A stretch of DNA of 16,479 nucleotides from the NCBI GenBank assembly GCA_031296355.1, contig JARLFX010000312.1, positions 1 to 16,479 on the forward strand. Direction: 5' to 3'. Under the pieces are notes generated by a model. That model was given only the letters and a program-made list of their open reading frames with translations, had not been told where the DNA came from and did not search any database. This DNA comes from Acidobacteriaceae bacterium (GTDB taxonomy: Bacteria; Acidobacteriota; Terriglobia; Terriglobales; Acidobacteriaceae). A program made the translations under genes and the position numbers. Below, piece after piece: positions 1-7,457 of the stretch; positions within the stretch are counted from its first letter, which is position 1; every line of letters starts with the position of its first letter.

Positions 1-407
1 AATGTGGCGGCGTTGGCGAGGATGCAGCCGTTGCCGATGTGGGAGTCGTGGCCGATGTGGACGTAGGCCATGATGAGGCAGTCGCTGCCGACGGTGGTGA
101 GGCCGCCGCCGCCCACGGTGCCGCGGGAGATGGTGACGGATTCGCGGATGACGGTTTTTTCGCCCACGGTCAGGCGGGTGGGCTCGCCCTTGTACTTCAG
201 GTCTTGCGGCGGAATGCCGATGCAGGCGAAGGGGTGGACCTTGCAGCCCGCGCCGAGCGTGGTGTGGCCATCCAGTACGACGTGCGAGATGAGCTCGCAG
301 TCTTCGCCGAGCACAACGTTTTCGCCAATGGTGCAGAACGGGCCGATGGTGCAGCTCGCAGGGACAATGGCCGTGGGGGCAACGATAGCAGTCGGATGAA
401 TATTCAT
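1..407 (-). CDS. lpxA: UDP-N-acetylglucosamine acyltransferase LpxA (N-terminal part)
   Basis: LpxA transfers an R-3-hydroxyacyl chain from acyl carrier protein to UDP-GlcNAc, the first step of lipid A synthesis, in the cytoplasm. The frame begins with ATG at 407 ([15 protein letters not shown]) and gives 135 codons before running off the left edge, so about half of the usual 260 or so residues is present. The left-handed beta-helix hexapeptide repeats are clear ([14 protein letters not shown] and similar), as are the [13 protein letters not shown] segment, SRGTVGGGG, and [16 protein letters not shown], where His120 matches the catalytic His125 of E. coli LpxA. The gene starts 15 bases after the receiver-like gene and is probably co-transcribed with it. 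The ribosome binding site is weak. Identity is secure; the C-terminus cannot be seen. Confidence 0.95.
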   Translation of the reverse strand, partial: MNIHPTAIVAPTAIVPASCTIGPFCTIGENVVLGEDCELISHVVLDGHTTLGAGCKVHPFACIGIPPQDLKYKGEPTRLTVGEKTVIRESVTISRGTVGGGGLTTVGSDCLIMAYVHIGHDSHIGNGCILANAAT

Positions 408-422
408 GCTGTGTCTTACATG

Positions 423-1430
423 CTACGCGTTGAAGTTATTTTCTTCTTCCTCTTCAATGCCATAGCGGCGCAGCAGGTTCGGCAGGTTCTGTGAGAAGGC
501 CGAACGCGGCATGACCGTATCGCATCCTGCTTCCACGGCCTTGGCCTTCAGGTCGCCCTGCAGGTGGCTGAGGAAGCCGATGATGGACGTGGTGCGTTTG
601 AACTTCGTCTTGAGCTTGGGGATGAGTGTGAGCGGCTTGGCATTCGCGTTGTTGAGATCGAATACGATGAGCGCCGGATGATCGGTCTCGCCTGCATCGC
701 TCAGCGTGGCCAGGCTCTCCTTGTCATTCTTCAGGAAGACTACCTTGACGCCGAGCTTGCGCGCGGTCTCCTGGATCTTGGCGAGGAAGAAGAGATCGTC
801 GATGAAGCAGTAGATGTGGGTGGCCGCATTCTCGGGAACTGGTGGAATGATTTCGCGCGTGCCGAGGTTGAAGTTCTCCTGGGAGTCGCCGGCGCCGCCG
901 TTGTGGCGGGTGTGGCTGCGGTGTCCGCCATGGCCGTTGCCATTGTGGTTGCCGTGGATCTCGATGGTCGACGGGGGTGAGTCAGCGTAGTTGCCGATGC
1001 CGTCACGATAGCTATGGTCCATGGGGCCGACGAAGCTGCGGGGGCCCTTCTGCTTGCCGCGGCGCTGCTGGCGACCGCCGCCACCGTTGCCATTGCTGTT
1101 GATCTGGTTGCCGGGGTTGGGATTGCCGCCACCCGGGCCGCCGGAACGGAACTTTTTCTTCTTCCAGCGCTTGGTGGGGCCGCCGGCGCCGTTTCCATTG
1201 GAGATGCTCTGGCCGGGTTCAACGCTGGCCTGGACGGTGGGTATTGCGCTGCCTTCACCGGTTTCGCCGGTCTGCGGCGCGCCAGCGACTGCGCCGGGCT
1301 TCTTGTTGCGCTTGCGGCGGCGACGGCGGCTGCTTTTGGACTGGCCCTGTCCGGGCGTGCCCACTTGCGATGGAGGGGGGGTCTGCGGCGTCATCTCCGC
1401 CGAAGAGAAATCCTGCTGCTCTGAGGTCAT
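423..1430 (-). CDS. Disordered basic protein with C-terminal degenerate receiver domain
   Basis: A 335-residue protein of unknown function. Residues 1-190 are low complexity: a basic run (SSRRRRRKRNKK near 33-44), a second one (KRWKKKKFR near 87-95), then Gly/Asn/His-rich sequence. Residues about 205-323 fold-match a response-regulator receiver: a beta-1 segment with an Asp pair (FIDDLFF), a likely phosphoacceptor Asp near 258 (ALIVFDLNN), and an alpha-4/beta-5 region (KAVEAGCDTVMPRSAF). The usual Thr/Ser position appears to be Leu and the conserved Lys-Pro is Arg-Ser, so normal phospho-switching is doubtful. The tail is acidic (EEEEE). ATG at 1430 is chosen because AAGGGA lies 9 bases upstream; ATG at 1463 would add 11 residues but lacks a ribosome binding site. 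It precedes lpxA by 15 bases, suggesting an operon. Nucleic-acid binding by the basic part is only a guess. Confidence 0.8.
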   Translation of the reverse strand: MTSEQQDFSSAEMTPQTPPPSQVGTPGQGQSKSSRRRRRKRNKKPGAVAGAPQTGETGEGSAIPTVQASVEPGQSISNGNGAGGPTKRWKKKKFRSGGPGGGNPNPGNQINSNGNGGGGRQQRRGKQKGPRSFVGPMDHSYRDGIGNYADSPPSTIEIHGNHNGNGHGGHRSHTRHNGGAGDSQENFNLGTREIIPPVPENAATHIYCFIDDLFFLAKIQETARKLGVKVVFLKNDKESLATLSDAGETDHPALIVFDLNNANAKPLTLIPKLKTKFKRTTSIIGFLSHLQGDLKAKAVEAGCDTVMPRSAFSQNLPNLLRRYGIEEEEENNFNA

Positions 1431-1457
1431 GCGTGCACTTCCCTTATGTACTTCCAT

Positions 1458-1474
1458 GGCCATGAATCATGGCC
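1458..1474. promoter_or_regulatory. Palindrome upstream of the receiver-like gene
   Basis: GGCCATGA and TCATGGCC form a perfect 8-base inverted repeat around a single central A, 28 bases upstream of the chosen start at 1430. It could be an operator or a small hairpin in the 5' leader. It contains the alternative ATG at 1463, which weakens that start. No known factor is recognised. Confidence 0.3.
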
Positions 1475-2020
1475 GTTCTGACGAGACGTTCCATTCATTC
1501 CGTACACACGCGCACGTTGCCGCACACCGCACTGTTGCATGCGGTCGCTAAGACAAGTGCCCGAAATTCCGCGGAGGATGAATCTGTCTCAAAAGTTCTA
1601 CTCGAATGAACTGCTTAATTGCCGTGTCTCAAGACGCCGCGTTGGTCCTACGTGGAACAACAAACCTCTGCATCGAGCCACACTGCTTACTAATCGGTAC
1701 TGCTGAACGAGTCTCGCTTGTGTAAGTGTGTGCGTGGCGAAGCATTTGGCGAACCGGCTTTTGAGCTATCCCGTTTTCCGGGGTTCCTGGTATGGAAGGT
1801 GCGCTCTCAGCTCTGGCTACAGCCTTGTCGTCAGACAACACTGATACTACGCTGGGGAGGCTCGTTTACGCAAGCGGGGAATTGCACGAAAATCTGTGCA
1901 AAAGTACGAGATTCCTATGGGATTCTGCGGTAACGCTACTGTTTGCACTGTGCCTAGTGTGGAGAGTCCGAAGTTCATGGAACAAATCAACGGGGTTCGC
2001 CGGGTTGCAAATCCTTGAAA

Positions 2021-2050
2021 AGCAGATTCTTCGCTGCGCTCAGAATGACA
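2021..2050 (+). repeat. Dispersed intergenic repeat of acidobacterial type
   Basis: This 30-base stretch contains TTCGCTGCGCTCAGAATGAC, flanked by ATTCT and AGAAT, which can pair. From memory, near-identical strings are scattered through intergenic DNA of Acidobacteria and some other phyla. Only one copy occurs in the window, so the repeat nature is knowledge-based and not shown here. Confidence 0.5.
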
Positions 2051-2112
2051 GGGTATATACAGTGAACTTCTGACTCAGGATACTCGTGAGGGATTTTGTG
2101 GGCAGGAAACGC

Positions 2113-2140
2113 AAAAGCCGTCATCTAGTAGATGACGGCT
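2113..2140 (-). terminator. Intrinsic terminator, minus strand
   Basis: AGCCGTCATC (2116-2125) and GATGACGGCT (2131-2140) form a perfect 10-base-pair stem around a 5-base loop. On the minus strand the stem is followed by TTTT, on the plus strand by no T run, so it should stop leftward transcription. It lies 252 bases beyond the mutM stop codon, so it either ends a long 3' untranslated region or belongs to a small RNA in between. Confidence 0.75.
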
Positions 2141-2391
2141 GAGATTGCGAATGGCCTGTCACGGCCTCCCAAAGATTGTCCCGCGAAACCCTGCTTTTTG
2201 CCCTGCGCGGCTATCTCATCCATGGAGATAGCATCATCGCCGGACCAGCCGGAACACTGATACATAGAGCAATCTGATAGCCAAACTTGGCCAGCCTGAA
2301 ATCAAAGACTTGCACGCGGATTTTGTTCCGTTGTGCACAAGAAATGGAGGTTTGGGATAAAACGTATTCTGAAAACAGTAGATTTTGGGTG

Positions 2392-3201
2392 TTAATGCTG
2401 GCAGTTCGGGCAGAAATGGGTGCTGCGGCCGCCGATGGTGATCTTCCGGATCGTGGTCTTGCAGGTGTGGCAGGGCTGGCCGGTGCGGAGGTAGACGTGG
2501 TGTTCGATCTGGAAGTAGCCACGCATGCCCTCTGCGTCGACGTAATCGGAGACGGAGGAGCCGCCGAGCTTGATGGCTCGCTTCAGGACGGCTTTCAGGG
2601 CGGTGTGCAGGCGGGTCAACTCGGCGCGGGTGAGGCGGCCAGCCTGGCGTTTGGGGAGGATGCCGGCGCGGAAGAGGCTTTCATCGGCATAGATGTTGCC
2701 GACGCCGTGGAGGAGTTTCTGGTTGAGCAGGGCGGCCTTGATGGGAGTTTTGCGGTTATGGAAGAGTGCGATGAAGGCTTCGGGGGTGATGGTGAGGGGT
2801 TCGCTGCCGGGGCCCGTGTAGGTCTCTATGGAGACGGAGATTCTGCCGAAGCGGCGGGGATCGGTAAAGCGCAGTTCGTGACCGGATTGCAGGCTGGCGA
2901 TGAGGTGGGTATGGGGCGGGGGCGGCACGTTGGGGTCGGCCACGAGAAGGCGTCCGGTCATGCCCAGGTGAATCAGCCACTGGGCGGCGGAGCCGCCGGG
3001 TTGCTGCAGGTCGCAGACGATGGTTTTGCCGACGCGATGGACGCGGACGATTTTGCTGCCGGTCAGGGCGGCTTCGATGTCTTCGCGCGAGGATTTGAAG
3101 GTCTGGGGCTTGTCGCTCATCCATACGCTACGGATGGATGAGCCCTGGACGCGGGAGTTGACGCCGTTGGCAATGGTTTCGACTTCGGGGAGTTCGGGCA
3201 C
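2392..3201 (-). CDS. mutM: Formamidopyrimidine-DNA glycosylase (MutM/Fpg)
   Basis: MutM is a bifunctional DNA glycosylase/AP lyase that removes 8-oxoguanine and formamidopyrimidines in base-excision repair. The start is GTG at 3201: it gives (M)PELPEVETI, and Met removal exposes the catalytic Pro with Glu next to it. The 269-residue length equals that of E. coli Fpg. Visible marks are the beta-hairpin Lys (RVHRVGKTIVCDL), HLGMTGRLL, RFTDPRRFG, the helix-two-turn-helix segment LLHGVGNIYADESLFRAGI, and a C-terminal zinc finger with CHTC and CPNC pairs around GGRSTHF. A longer ATG frame from 3267 would start inside a hairpin and destroy the Pro N-terminus. It lies downstream of a surface-protein operon and is separated from it by that hairpin. 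Confidence 0.97.
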   Translation of the reverse strand: MPELPEVETIANGVNSRVQGSSIRSVWMSDKPQTFKSSREDIEAALTGSKIVRVHRVGKTIVCDLQQPGGSAAQWLIHLGMTGRLLVADPNVPPPPHTHLIASLQSGHELRFTDPRRFGRISVSIETYTGPGSEPLTITPEAFIALFHNRKTPIKAALLNQKLLHGVGNIYADESLFRAGILPKRQAGRLTRAELTRLHTALKAVLKRAIKLGGSSVSDYVDAEGMRGYFQIEHHVYLRTGQPCHTCKTTIRKITIGGRSTHFCPNCQH

Positions 3202-3245
3202 AGTATCTAGGATAGCGCGAAGTGTTTTGAGGGAAGATAATAGTT

Positions 3246-3275
3246 CGCCCCCCATGCAGGTGTGCATGGGGGGCG
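3246..3275 (-). terminator. Strong GC-rich hairpin, probable terminator of the surface operon
   Basis: CGCCCCCCATGCA (3246-3258) and TGCATGGGGGGCG (3263-3275) form a perfect 13-base-pair stem with a GGTG loop. It stands 37 bases after the stop codon of the OmpA-like gene and 44 bases before the mutM start. The following minus-strand sequence (AACTATTATCTT) is AU-rich but lacks a clean U tract, so it may be an imperfect terminator or an mRNA-stabilising hairpin. Confidence 0.6.
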
Positions 3276-3312
3276 GGATTTGATGCGGTCTGTTGTGGTT
3301 TGCAGGCTCGCC

Positions 3313-4908
3313 TTACTGGCGACTGTTTCCATCTACGGGCGTTGTGCCGGTTGAGTCGAACGTGGCGCCTGCGGGGACGAGAATGTCAGTCGCTGTACGG
3401 CTGTTATCCGTGCCGACTCTCAAGTCGATGCGACTGGCATCGATTCCCTTTTCACCCGTCAGATATTGGCGGATGTTGGCACTGCGCGCAGCGCCGCTTG
3501 CCGGCTTCTCATCCTGGTCGTAGCTGCCGACGATGGTGAGACGCGCGGTGGAGTCGTGCTGCAGGGCGAGTGCGACATCGTCAAGACATCCCTTCGCTTC
3601 GTTATCGACACGCGTCGGGCGCTTGCGGTCGCGAGCAAATGAGACGGAGCAGAGGTTGCGCGTCATAGGAGCAACTACGAGCGGCGGAGCCAGTACGGTG
3701 ACGACGGTCGTGGATGTAGCAGGCTGACCGAGGTCATCGACCACGTTGCAACTGACGGTGATGGAGCCAGGCGCAGCGCCGGCGGTCGCCAGAGTTGCGG
3801 TGGCTGTATTCCCCGTCACGGTACCCTGGGTGGCTGAGTAAGAGTAGGTGAGCGTGCGATTTTGCGCGCTGGTTGCCACGGAGGTGATGGTGGCGTTCTC
3901 ACCGGGGTTGACCGAGGAGGGCGTGGCTGAGCAGGAGATCGTGGGCGGAGCGGTAGATTGAACCGTAAAGCTCGCCGTGCAGGTGGCCTGATGTTCCGGA
4001 CGATTTCCCTGCATGACGCGGCCATTCACGGCGTAGGTTCCGGGTGCGATGCCGGTGGTGTTCAGCGTGGCGGTGCTGTCAGTCGAGGTAAGCGCGCCAC
4101 CGTTCGTCGTCCAGCTGTAGACGGCTTTGCGCTTCGGGTTCAGATTGGTTGCAACGGCGGTGACAGTGAGCGGATCGCCGGCGAATACGGTTGACGGCTG
4201 GATGCTGCACGCTAACTGCACGGGCGGCGGCGGCGTGAGGTTGCCGAAGCGAAAGAGGATACCGGTGGAGAGACGCAGATCATTCTGGCTGGTGGTTGAA
4301 CCGCCTGATGGGACGGGGCTGAAGCGCGTCATCATGTACTCAGCCTGTACGGCGCGGAGAGAGATGTGACGCGTGAGGCCGATATCCAGGCCGCCACCGG
4401 CGGTCATGGCAAAGGCATCCTGCGCGGGTAGAGGCACGCACGATGAGCTGCAGTTGGAAACGGTGACGGCACCGGCATGCACTCCGCCAAAGAGAGCCTG
4501 GACGAAGGGCGTGACGCGCGTGGAATTACGGAACGAGACGCGCGGGCCAAACAGATAGGTATAGACCCTTCCGCTGGAGTCAACGTCCAGCGGCTGATTC
4601 GCGCCGGAGCCGGTGAGCTGCAATTTGCTATTGGCATAGCCGCCGAAGTCACCTACCAGGCCGACGTAACGGTTCAGGTTGAGGGCGAGGGATGTACTGC
4701 CGCCATTCAGCCCAACCATGCGATTGCCGGCGACGGTCTCATTGGCTACCGTGCCGAAGTGTGTGTATCCCAGGAAGAGCTCAACGCGTGGCGTGTAAAC
4801 ATAGTTTCGCTCCGGCTGGGATGCGATTGCTGCGTTTTGAGCATGCAGCAATGGCATCGTGAGGGTTGCAAGTGTGACAGCAGTGAGCATTCGTGCAAGA
4901 ACTTTCAT
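3313..4908 (-). CDS. Outer-membrane beta-barrel/Ig-like/OmpA-like protein
   Basis: A 531-residue exported protein. Residues 1-23 form a Sec signal peptide (cut expected after LLHA). Residues about 35-232 look like an eight-stranded outer-membrane beta-barrel: alternating aromatic strands such as RVELFLGYTHFG and a final strand LSTGILFRFG. Two Ig-like/PKD-like domains follow (about 233-320 and 322-408), each opening with a Cys (LACSIQPS, ISCSATPS) and carrying a second Cys that could form a disulfide. Residues about 418-531 resemble an OmpA C-terminal peptidoglycan-binding domain (LTIVGSYDQDEKP, ARSANIRQYLTGEKGIDASR) but are divergent. ATG at 4908 is supported by CAGGAGAAG 5 to 8 bases upstream. 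It begins 35 bases after the DUF3494 lipoprotein gene and is likely in its operon. Its precise role is unknown; anchoring the outer membrane to the cell wall is an inference. Confidence 0.85.
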   Translation of the reverse strand: MKVLARMLTAVTLATLTMPLLHAQNAAIASQPERNYVYTPRVELFLGYTHFGTVANETVAGNRMVGLNGGSTSLALNLNRYVGLVGDFGGYANSKLQLTGSGANQPLDVDSSGRVYTYLFGPRVSFRNSTRVTPFVQALFGGVHAGAVTVSNCSSSCVPLPAQDAFAMTAGGGLDIGLTRHISLRAVQAEYMMTRFSPVPSGGSTTSQNDLRLSTGILFRFGNLTPPPPVQLACSIQPSTVFAGDPLTVTAVATNLNPKRKAVYSWTTNGGALTSTDSTATLNTTGIAPGTYAVNGRVMQGNRPEHQATCTASFTVQSTAPPTISCSATPSSVNPGENATITSVATSAQNRTLTYSYSATQGTVTGNTATATLATAGAAPGSITVSCNVVDDLGQPATSTTVVTVLAPPLVVAPMTRNLCSVSFARDRKRPTRVDNEAKGCLDDVALALQHDSTARLTIVGSYDQDEKPASGAARSANIRQYLTGEKGIDASRIDLRVGTDNSRTATDILVPAGATFDSTGTTPVDGNSRQ

Positions 4909-4943
4909 TTCACTTCTCCTGAGCTACTCTTTCGAATCTTTGG

Positions 4944-7457
4944 TTAGGGCGCGGGAACGTTGATCACGGTGTTGACGATGGTGACCGATGGGCCAAGAGA
5001 TAACACTCTACCGTTGACCGTGGTGACAGCCGCGACGCCGACGGTTGAGACGGAAGCTCCGGCTTGCGCGATGATGGTGCCAGACATTGTTCCGCCACCG
5101 AGAATGCCATTGATGGTGGCGAAGCTGCCAACCTGCCAGAAGACGTTCTTCGCCAGAGCGCCGTTGACCAGGAGAACGCTGCGGTGCGCAGTGGGCGTAC
5201 CAACGGTGAGATAGGAGGCCATCTGGAATACCCAGACCGCGTTGGGATTGCCCTGTGCATCGAGCGTGAGATCGCCGAGCGTCAGGTTGAAGTAGCCGGG
5301 TGCGGATTTGTAGATGCCGGGCGCCAGGACGCGATTGCCCAACTCACCTGCACCACCACCGCCACAACCGGGGCATACCGAAACGTCGAGGCCATTGGGG
5401 AATGCAACCAGAGCGTTGTATGCGCTCAGCGCATCGGCCGCAGCCTGAGCAGCGATAGCAGCCGTAGCTGCCGTGCCCTCATTGGGGCAGGCAACCGTGG
5501 GCGGAGGCGCAGCGGTGTAGATGAGGCCATTGACGAAGCCGCCGGTATTGATAGGCGTTTCCGTGTACGAACAGCCAACGGCCGTATCGTGGAAGTTGAC
5601 GACCTTGGTGGAGACTGCGGTGGTGCCGATGTTGCCGTTGACCACGGTGAGGGAACCAGAGTTGGTCATGCCGGCGCTGCCGCCAAAATCACCAAAGAGG
5701 GCGGCCGTTCCAAGATTGATTGGAGACGGAAGCACTGGTGTTCCTGTAGTAAACGACCAGGGATCGGGCGCGCCCGTTGTTCCCAGCGGGTTTCCAGCTA
5801 AGTCGGTTGCGCCGTTTGAGATGGTCGCAGTGTAGATGCTGGCTGCGGTGAAGTTCGCGGTGGGAGTAAAGGTCGCGATGAAGTTGATGGGATCGTACGT
5901 GACGGTACCCACAACCGAAGCGCTACCGGGGCCAACGATTGTGTACGTTGCCGTGGTTACGGTGAGGGGATTCATGGCTTCGGTAAATGTGGCGTTAATG
6001 GATTGATTGAGGGCTACGGCAGTGGCGCCGTTCACCGGGTTGGTCGAGACGATGAGCGGAGCGGTGGTGTCAAGCGCAGCACTGGTTGTAAATGTCCACA
6101 CGTAGTTGACCGCGAGCGTGTTGCCTGCCAGATCGGCGGCGGTGGTGGTAATGGTTGCGGTATACAGCGTGCTGGCAGCGAGATTGGCGGTGGGATCAAA
6201 CGTAGCCGTGTTTCCAACGCTCGCATACACGACCAGGCCTGCTACCGGAGTGGAACCCGGACCGGTGAGGGTGAAGGTTGTGGAGTTGATGGTGGCAGCG
6301 TTCATGGGCTTGCTGAAGGTTGCGCTCACGTTCAGGTTGAGGGGCACACTGGTGGCGCCATTCAGAGGAATGGTGGAGAGCACGGTTGGTTTTGTCGTGT
6401 CTGCGGCGGCCGCGGTGGTAAATGTCCAGACATAATTAGCGGCGAGGGCATTGGCTGCAAGATCCGTAGCGCCGGTGGTGATGGTGGCGGTATACAGGGT
6501 GCTGGCAAGCAGGCTGGATGTGGGGGTAAAGGTTGCAATCGATCCGGCAGCAACGTAGGTGATGGTGCCCGGAACGGCGACTCCGCCCGGAGCCTTTAAG
6601 GTAAAGGTTGTGGGGAGGGTGATCGTAGCTGGGTTCATCGCGACGCTGAAGGTTGCGGTGATGGCCTGATTGATGGCGGCGCTGGTGGAGCCGTTGGCTG
6701 GCGTGGTGAATGTGACGGTAGGCAGCGTAACCGCAGGAGCGGTTCTGAAGGTCCACACATAGTTTGCTGCGAGTGGATTGCCTGCCAGATCAGTGGCTGC
6801 AGTGGTGATGGTGGCGGTGTAGAGAGTGTTCGTCGCCAGTAATCCGCTTGGAGTGAATGTGGCCGTAGATCCGGAGCAGGCAACGTTGCCGGCTACGGTG
6901 GTGGTGCCGGGGCCTGTCACTTTGAAGTTTGTCGCAGGCGAACTCAGCGTGGCACAGTTCATCGGCTTGCTAAACGTAGCCGTGATGGTCTGGTTGAGGG
7001 GAACACCGGTCGCGCCATTTGCGGGAAGGGCCGTGAGAACCGCGGGCTGGGTGGTGGTGGTAAAGCTCCACGCAAAGAGAGTGGACGTCTGAATGCCGAT
7101 GGTGTTGGCGGCTCCGGTGGTGATGGAAGCGGTATAGAGGGTGTTGTATGCGAGGCTGCTGCTGGGGGTAAACGCAGCGATAGAGCCTGTGGGCGTATAT
7201 GCCACCGTTCCGGAAACAGCAGCATTGCCCGGGCCAGTCAGCGTGAACGTAGTGGCATTCAGCGTGGCCGGGTTCATTGCGCTATTGAATGTTACGGCTA
7301 AGACCTGATTGATGGGGACGGCTACGGCTCCGTTGACGGGAGTCAGCGCTGTAATGGAAGGAGGAAGAGCGTTGACAGTCTCCTTGCCACATCCAGTCAA
7401 ACCTGCGAAAAAAGAAGCCGAAAGAAATAACGAAGCGACAAGTTTGCGTGCGTCCAT
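4944..7457 (-). CDS. Lipoprotein with five Big_5 Ig-like repeats and a DUF3494 ice-binding-like domain
   Basis: An 837-residue surface protein. ATG at 7457 (MDARKLVASLF) has AGAGGA 6 bases upstream and gives a lipoprotein signal with lipobox LTGC and lipidated Cys23. Residues about 35-570 contain five SbsA/Big_5-type repeats of about 105 residues with the signature NGATxVPLN, ATFSxxMN, TFTLTGPG, FTPxxxLxxxTLYTATITT and YVWTFTT. Residues about 578-837 match the DUF3494 family (LTLDAQGNPNAVWVFQM, KNVFWQVGSFATI, GTIIAQAGASVSTVG, VNGRVLSLG), a beta-solenoid that binds ice in some microbes. The domain carries extra Cys residues (VGCSY, VACPNE, VCPGCGGGG) that may form disulfides. Many DUF3494 proteins have no proven ice activity, so adhesion is equally possible. 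It is first in a probable operon with the OmpA-like gene. Confidence 0.9.
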   Translation of the reverse strand: MDARKLVASLFLSASFFAGLTGCGKETVNALPPSITALTPVNGAVAVPINQVLAVTFNSAMNPATLNATTFTLTGPGNAAVSGTVAYTPTGSIAAFTPSSSLAYNTLYTASITTGAANTIGIQTSTLFAWSFTTTTQPAVLTALPANGATGVPLNQTITATFSKPMNCATLSSPATNFKVTGPGTTTVAGNVACSGSTATFTPSGLLATNTLYTATITTAATDLAGNPLAANYVWTFRTAPAVTLPTVTFTTPANGSTSAAINQAITATFSVAMNPATITLPTTFTLKAPGGVAVPGTITYVAAGSIATFTPTSSLLASTLYTATITTGATDLAANALAANYVWTFTTAAAADTTKPTVLSTIPLNGATSVPLNLNVSATFSKPMNAATINSTTFTLTGPGSTPVAGLVVYASVGNTATFDPTANLAASTLYTATITTTAADLAGNTLAVNYVWTFTTSAALDTTAPLIVSTNPVNGATAVALNQSINATFTEAMNPLTVTTATYTIVGPGSASVVGTVTYDPINFIATFTPTANFTAASIYTATISNGATDLAGNPLGTTGAPDPWSFTTGTPVLPSPINLGTAALFGDFGGSAGMTNSGSLTVVNGNIGTTAVSTKVVNFHDTAVGCSYTETPINTGGFVNGLIYTAAPPPTVACPNEGTAATAAIAAQAAADALSAYNALVAFPNGLDVSVCPGCGGGGAGELGNRVLAPGIYKSAPGYFNLTLGDLTLDAQGNPNAVWVFQMASYLTVGTPTAHRSVLLVNGALAKNVFWQVGSFATINGILGGGTMSGTIIAQAGASVSTVGVAAVTTVNGRVLSLGPSVTIVNTVINVPAP
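5748..7355 (-). repeat. Five degenerate tandem repeats encoding Big_5 Ig-like domains
   Basis: Within the lipoprotein gene, units of roughly 315 bases recur five times, seen best in the protein: each unit ends in a YVWTFTT-like strand and is followed by a PxxxxTxPxNGAT opening. Copies are diverged, with repeats 3 to 5 most alike, which suggests old internal duplication. Boundaries are approximate. Confidence 0.7.

Larger units (their letters stand above)
1475..2391. other. Long intergenic stretch without a convincing gene
   Basis: About 0.9 kb between mutM and the receiver-like gene, both on the minus strand. Open frames here (for example minus 1629-1841 and plus 1792-2073) have no family features, no clear ribosome binding sites and visibly lower GC than neighbouring genes, so I leave them out. 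The stretch holds a dispersed repeat (2021-2050), a minus-strand terminator (2113-2140), a small hairpin (GCTATCTC/GAGATAGC, 2210-2232) and a 10-base palindrome TTGTGCACAA (2331-2340). No tRNA was found. The rest shows nothing I can name. Confidence 0.6.

Noticed and set aside
564..980. Plus-strand open frame opposite the receiver-like gene
   Set aside because: The minus-strand frame shows a recognisable receiver-like domain and ribosome binding site; the plus frame does not.
1792..2073. Plus-strand open frame of 93 codons in the long gap
   Set aside because: It ends by translating the dispersed repeat, has no ribosome binding site and no family features.
2141..2210. Possible c-di-GMP (GEMM-like) riboswitch on the minus strand, suggested by CGCAGGGCAAA and GGGAC segments
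   Set aside because: The required paired helices do not form, and the terminator just downstream is followed by 650 bases without a gene.
2331..2340. Palindrome TTGTGCACAA as a DnaA box or origin
   Set aside because: It does not match the DnaA box, and no cluster of such sites or dnaA/dnaN/gidA genes is present.
2287..3141. Plus-strand open frame (284 codons) opposite mutM
   Set aside because: Antisense to mutM, rich in Gly/Ala/Asp as a shadow of Leu/Arg/Pro codons, no plausible start signal.
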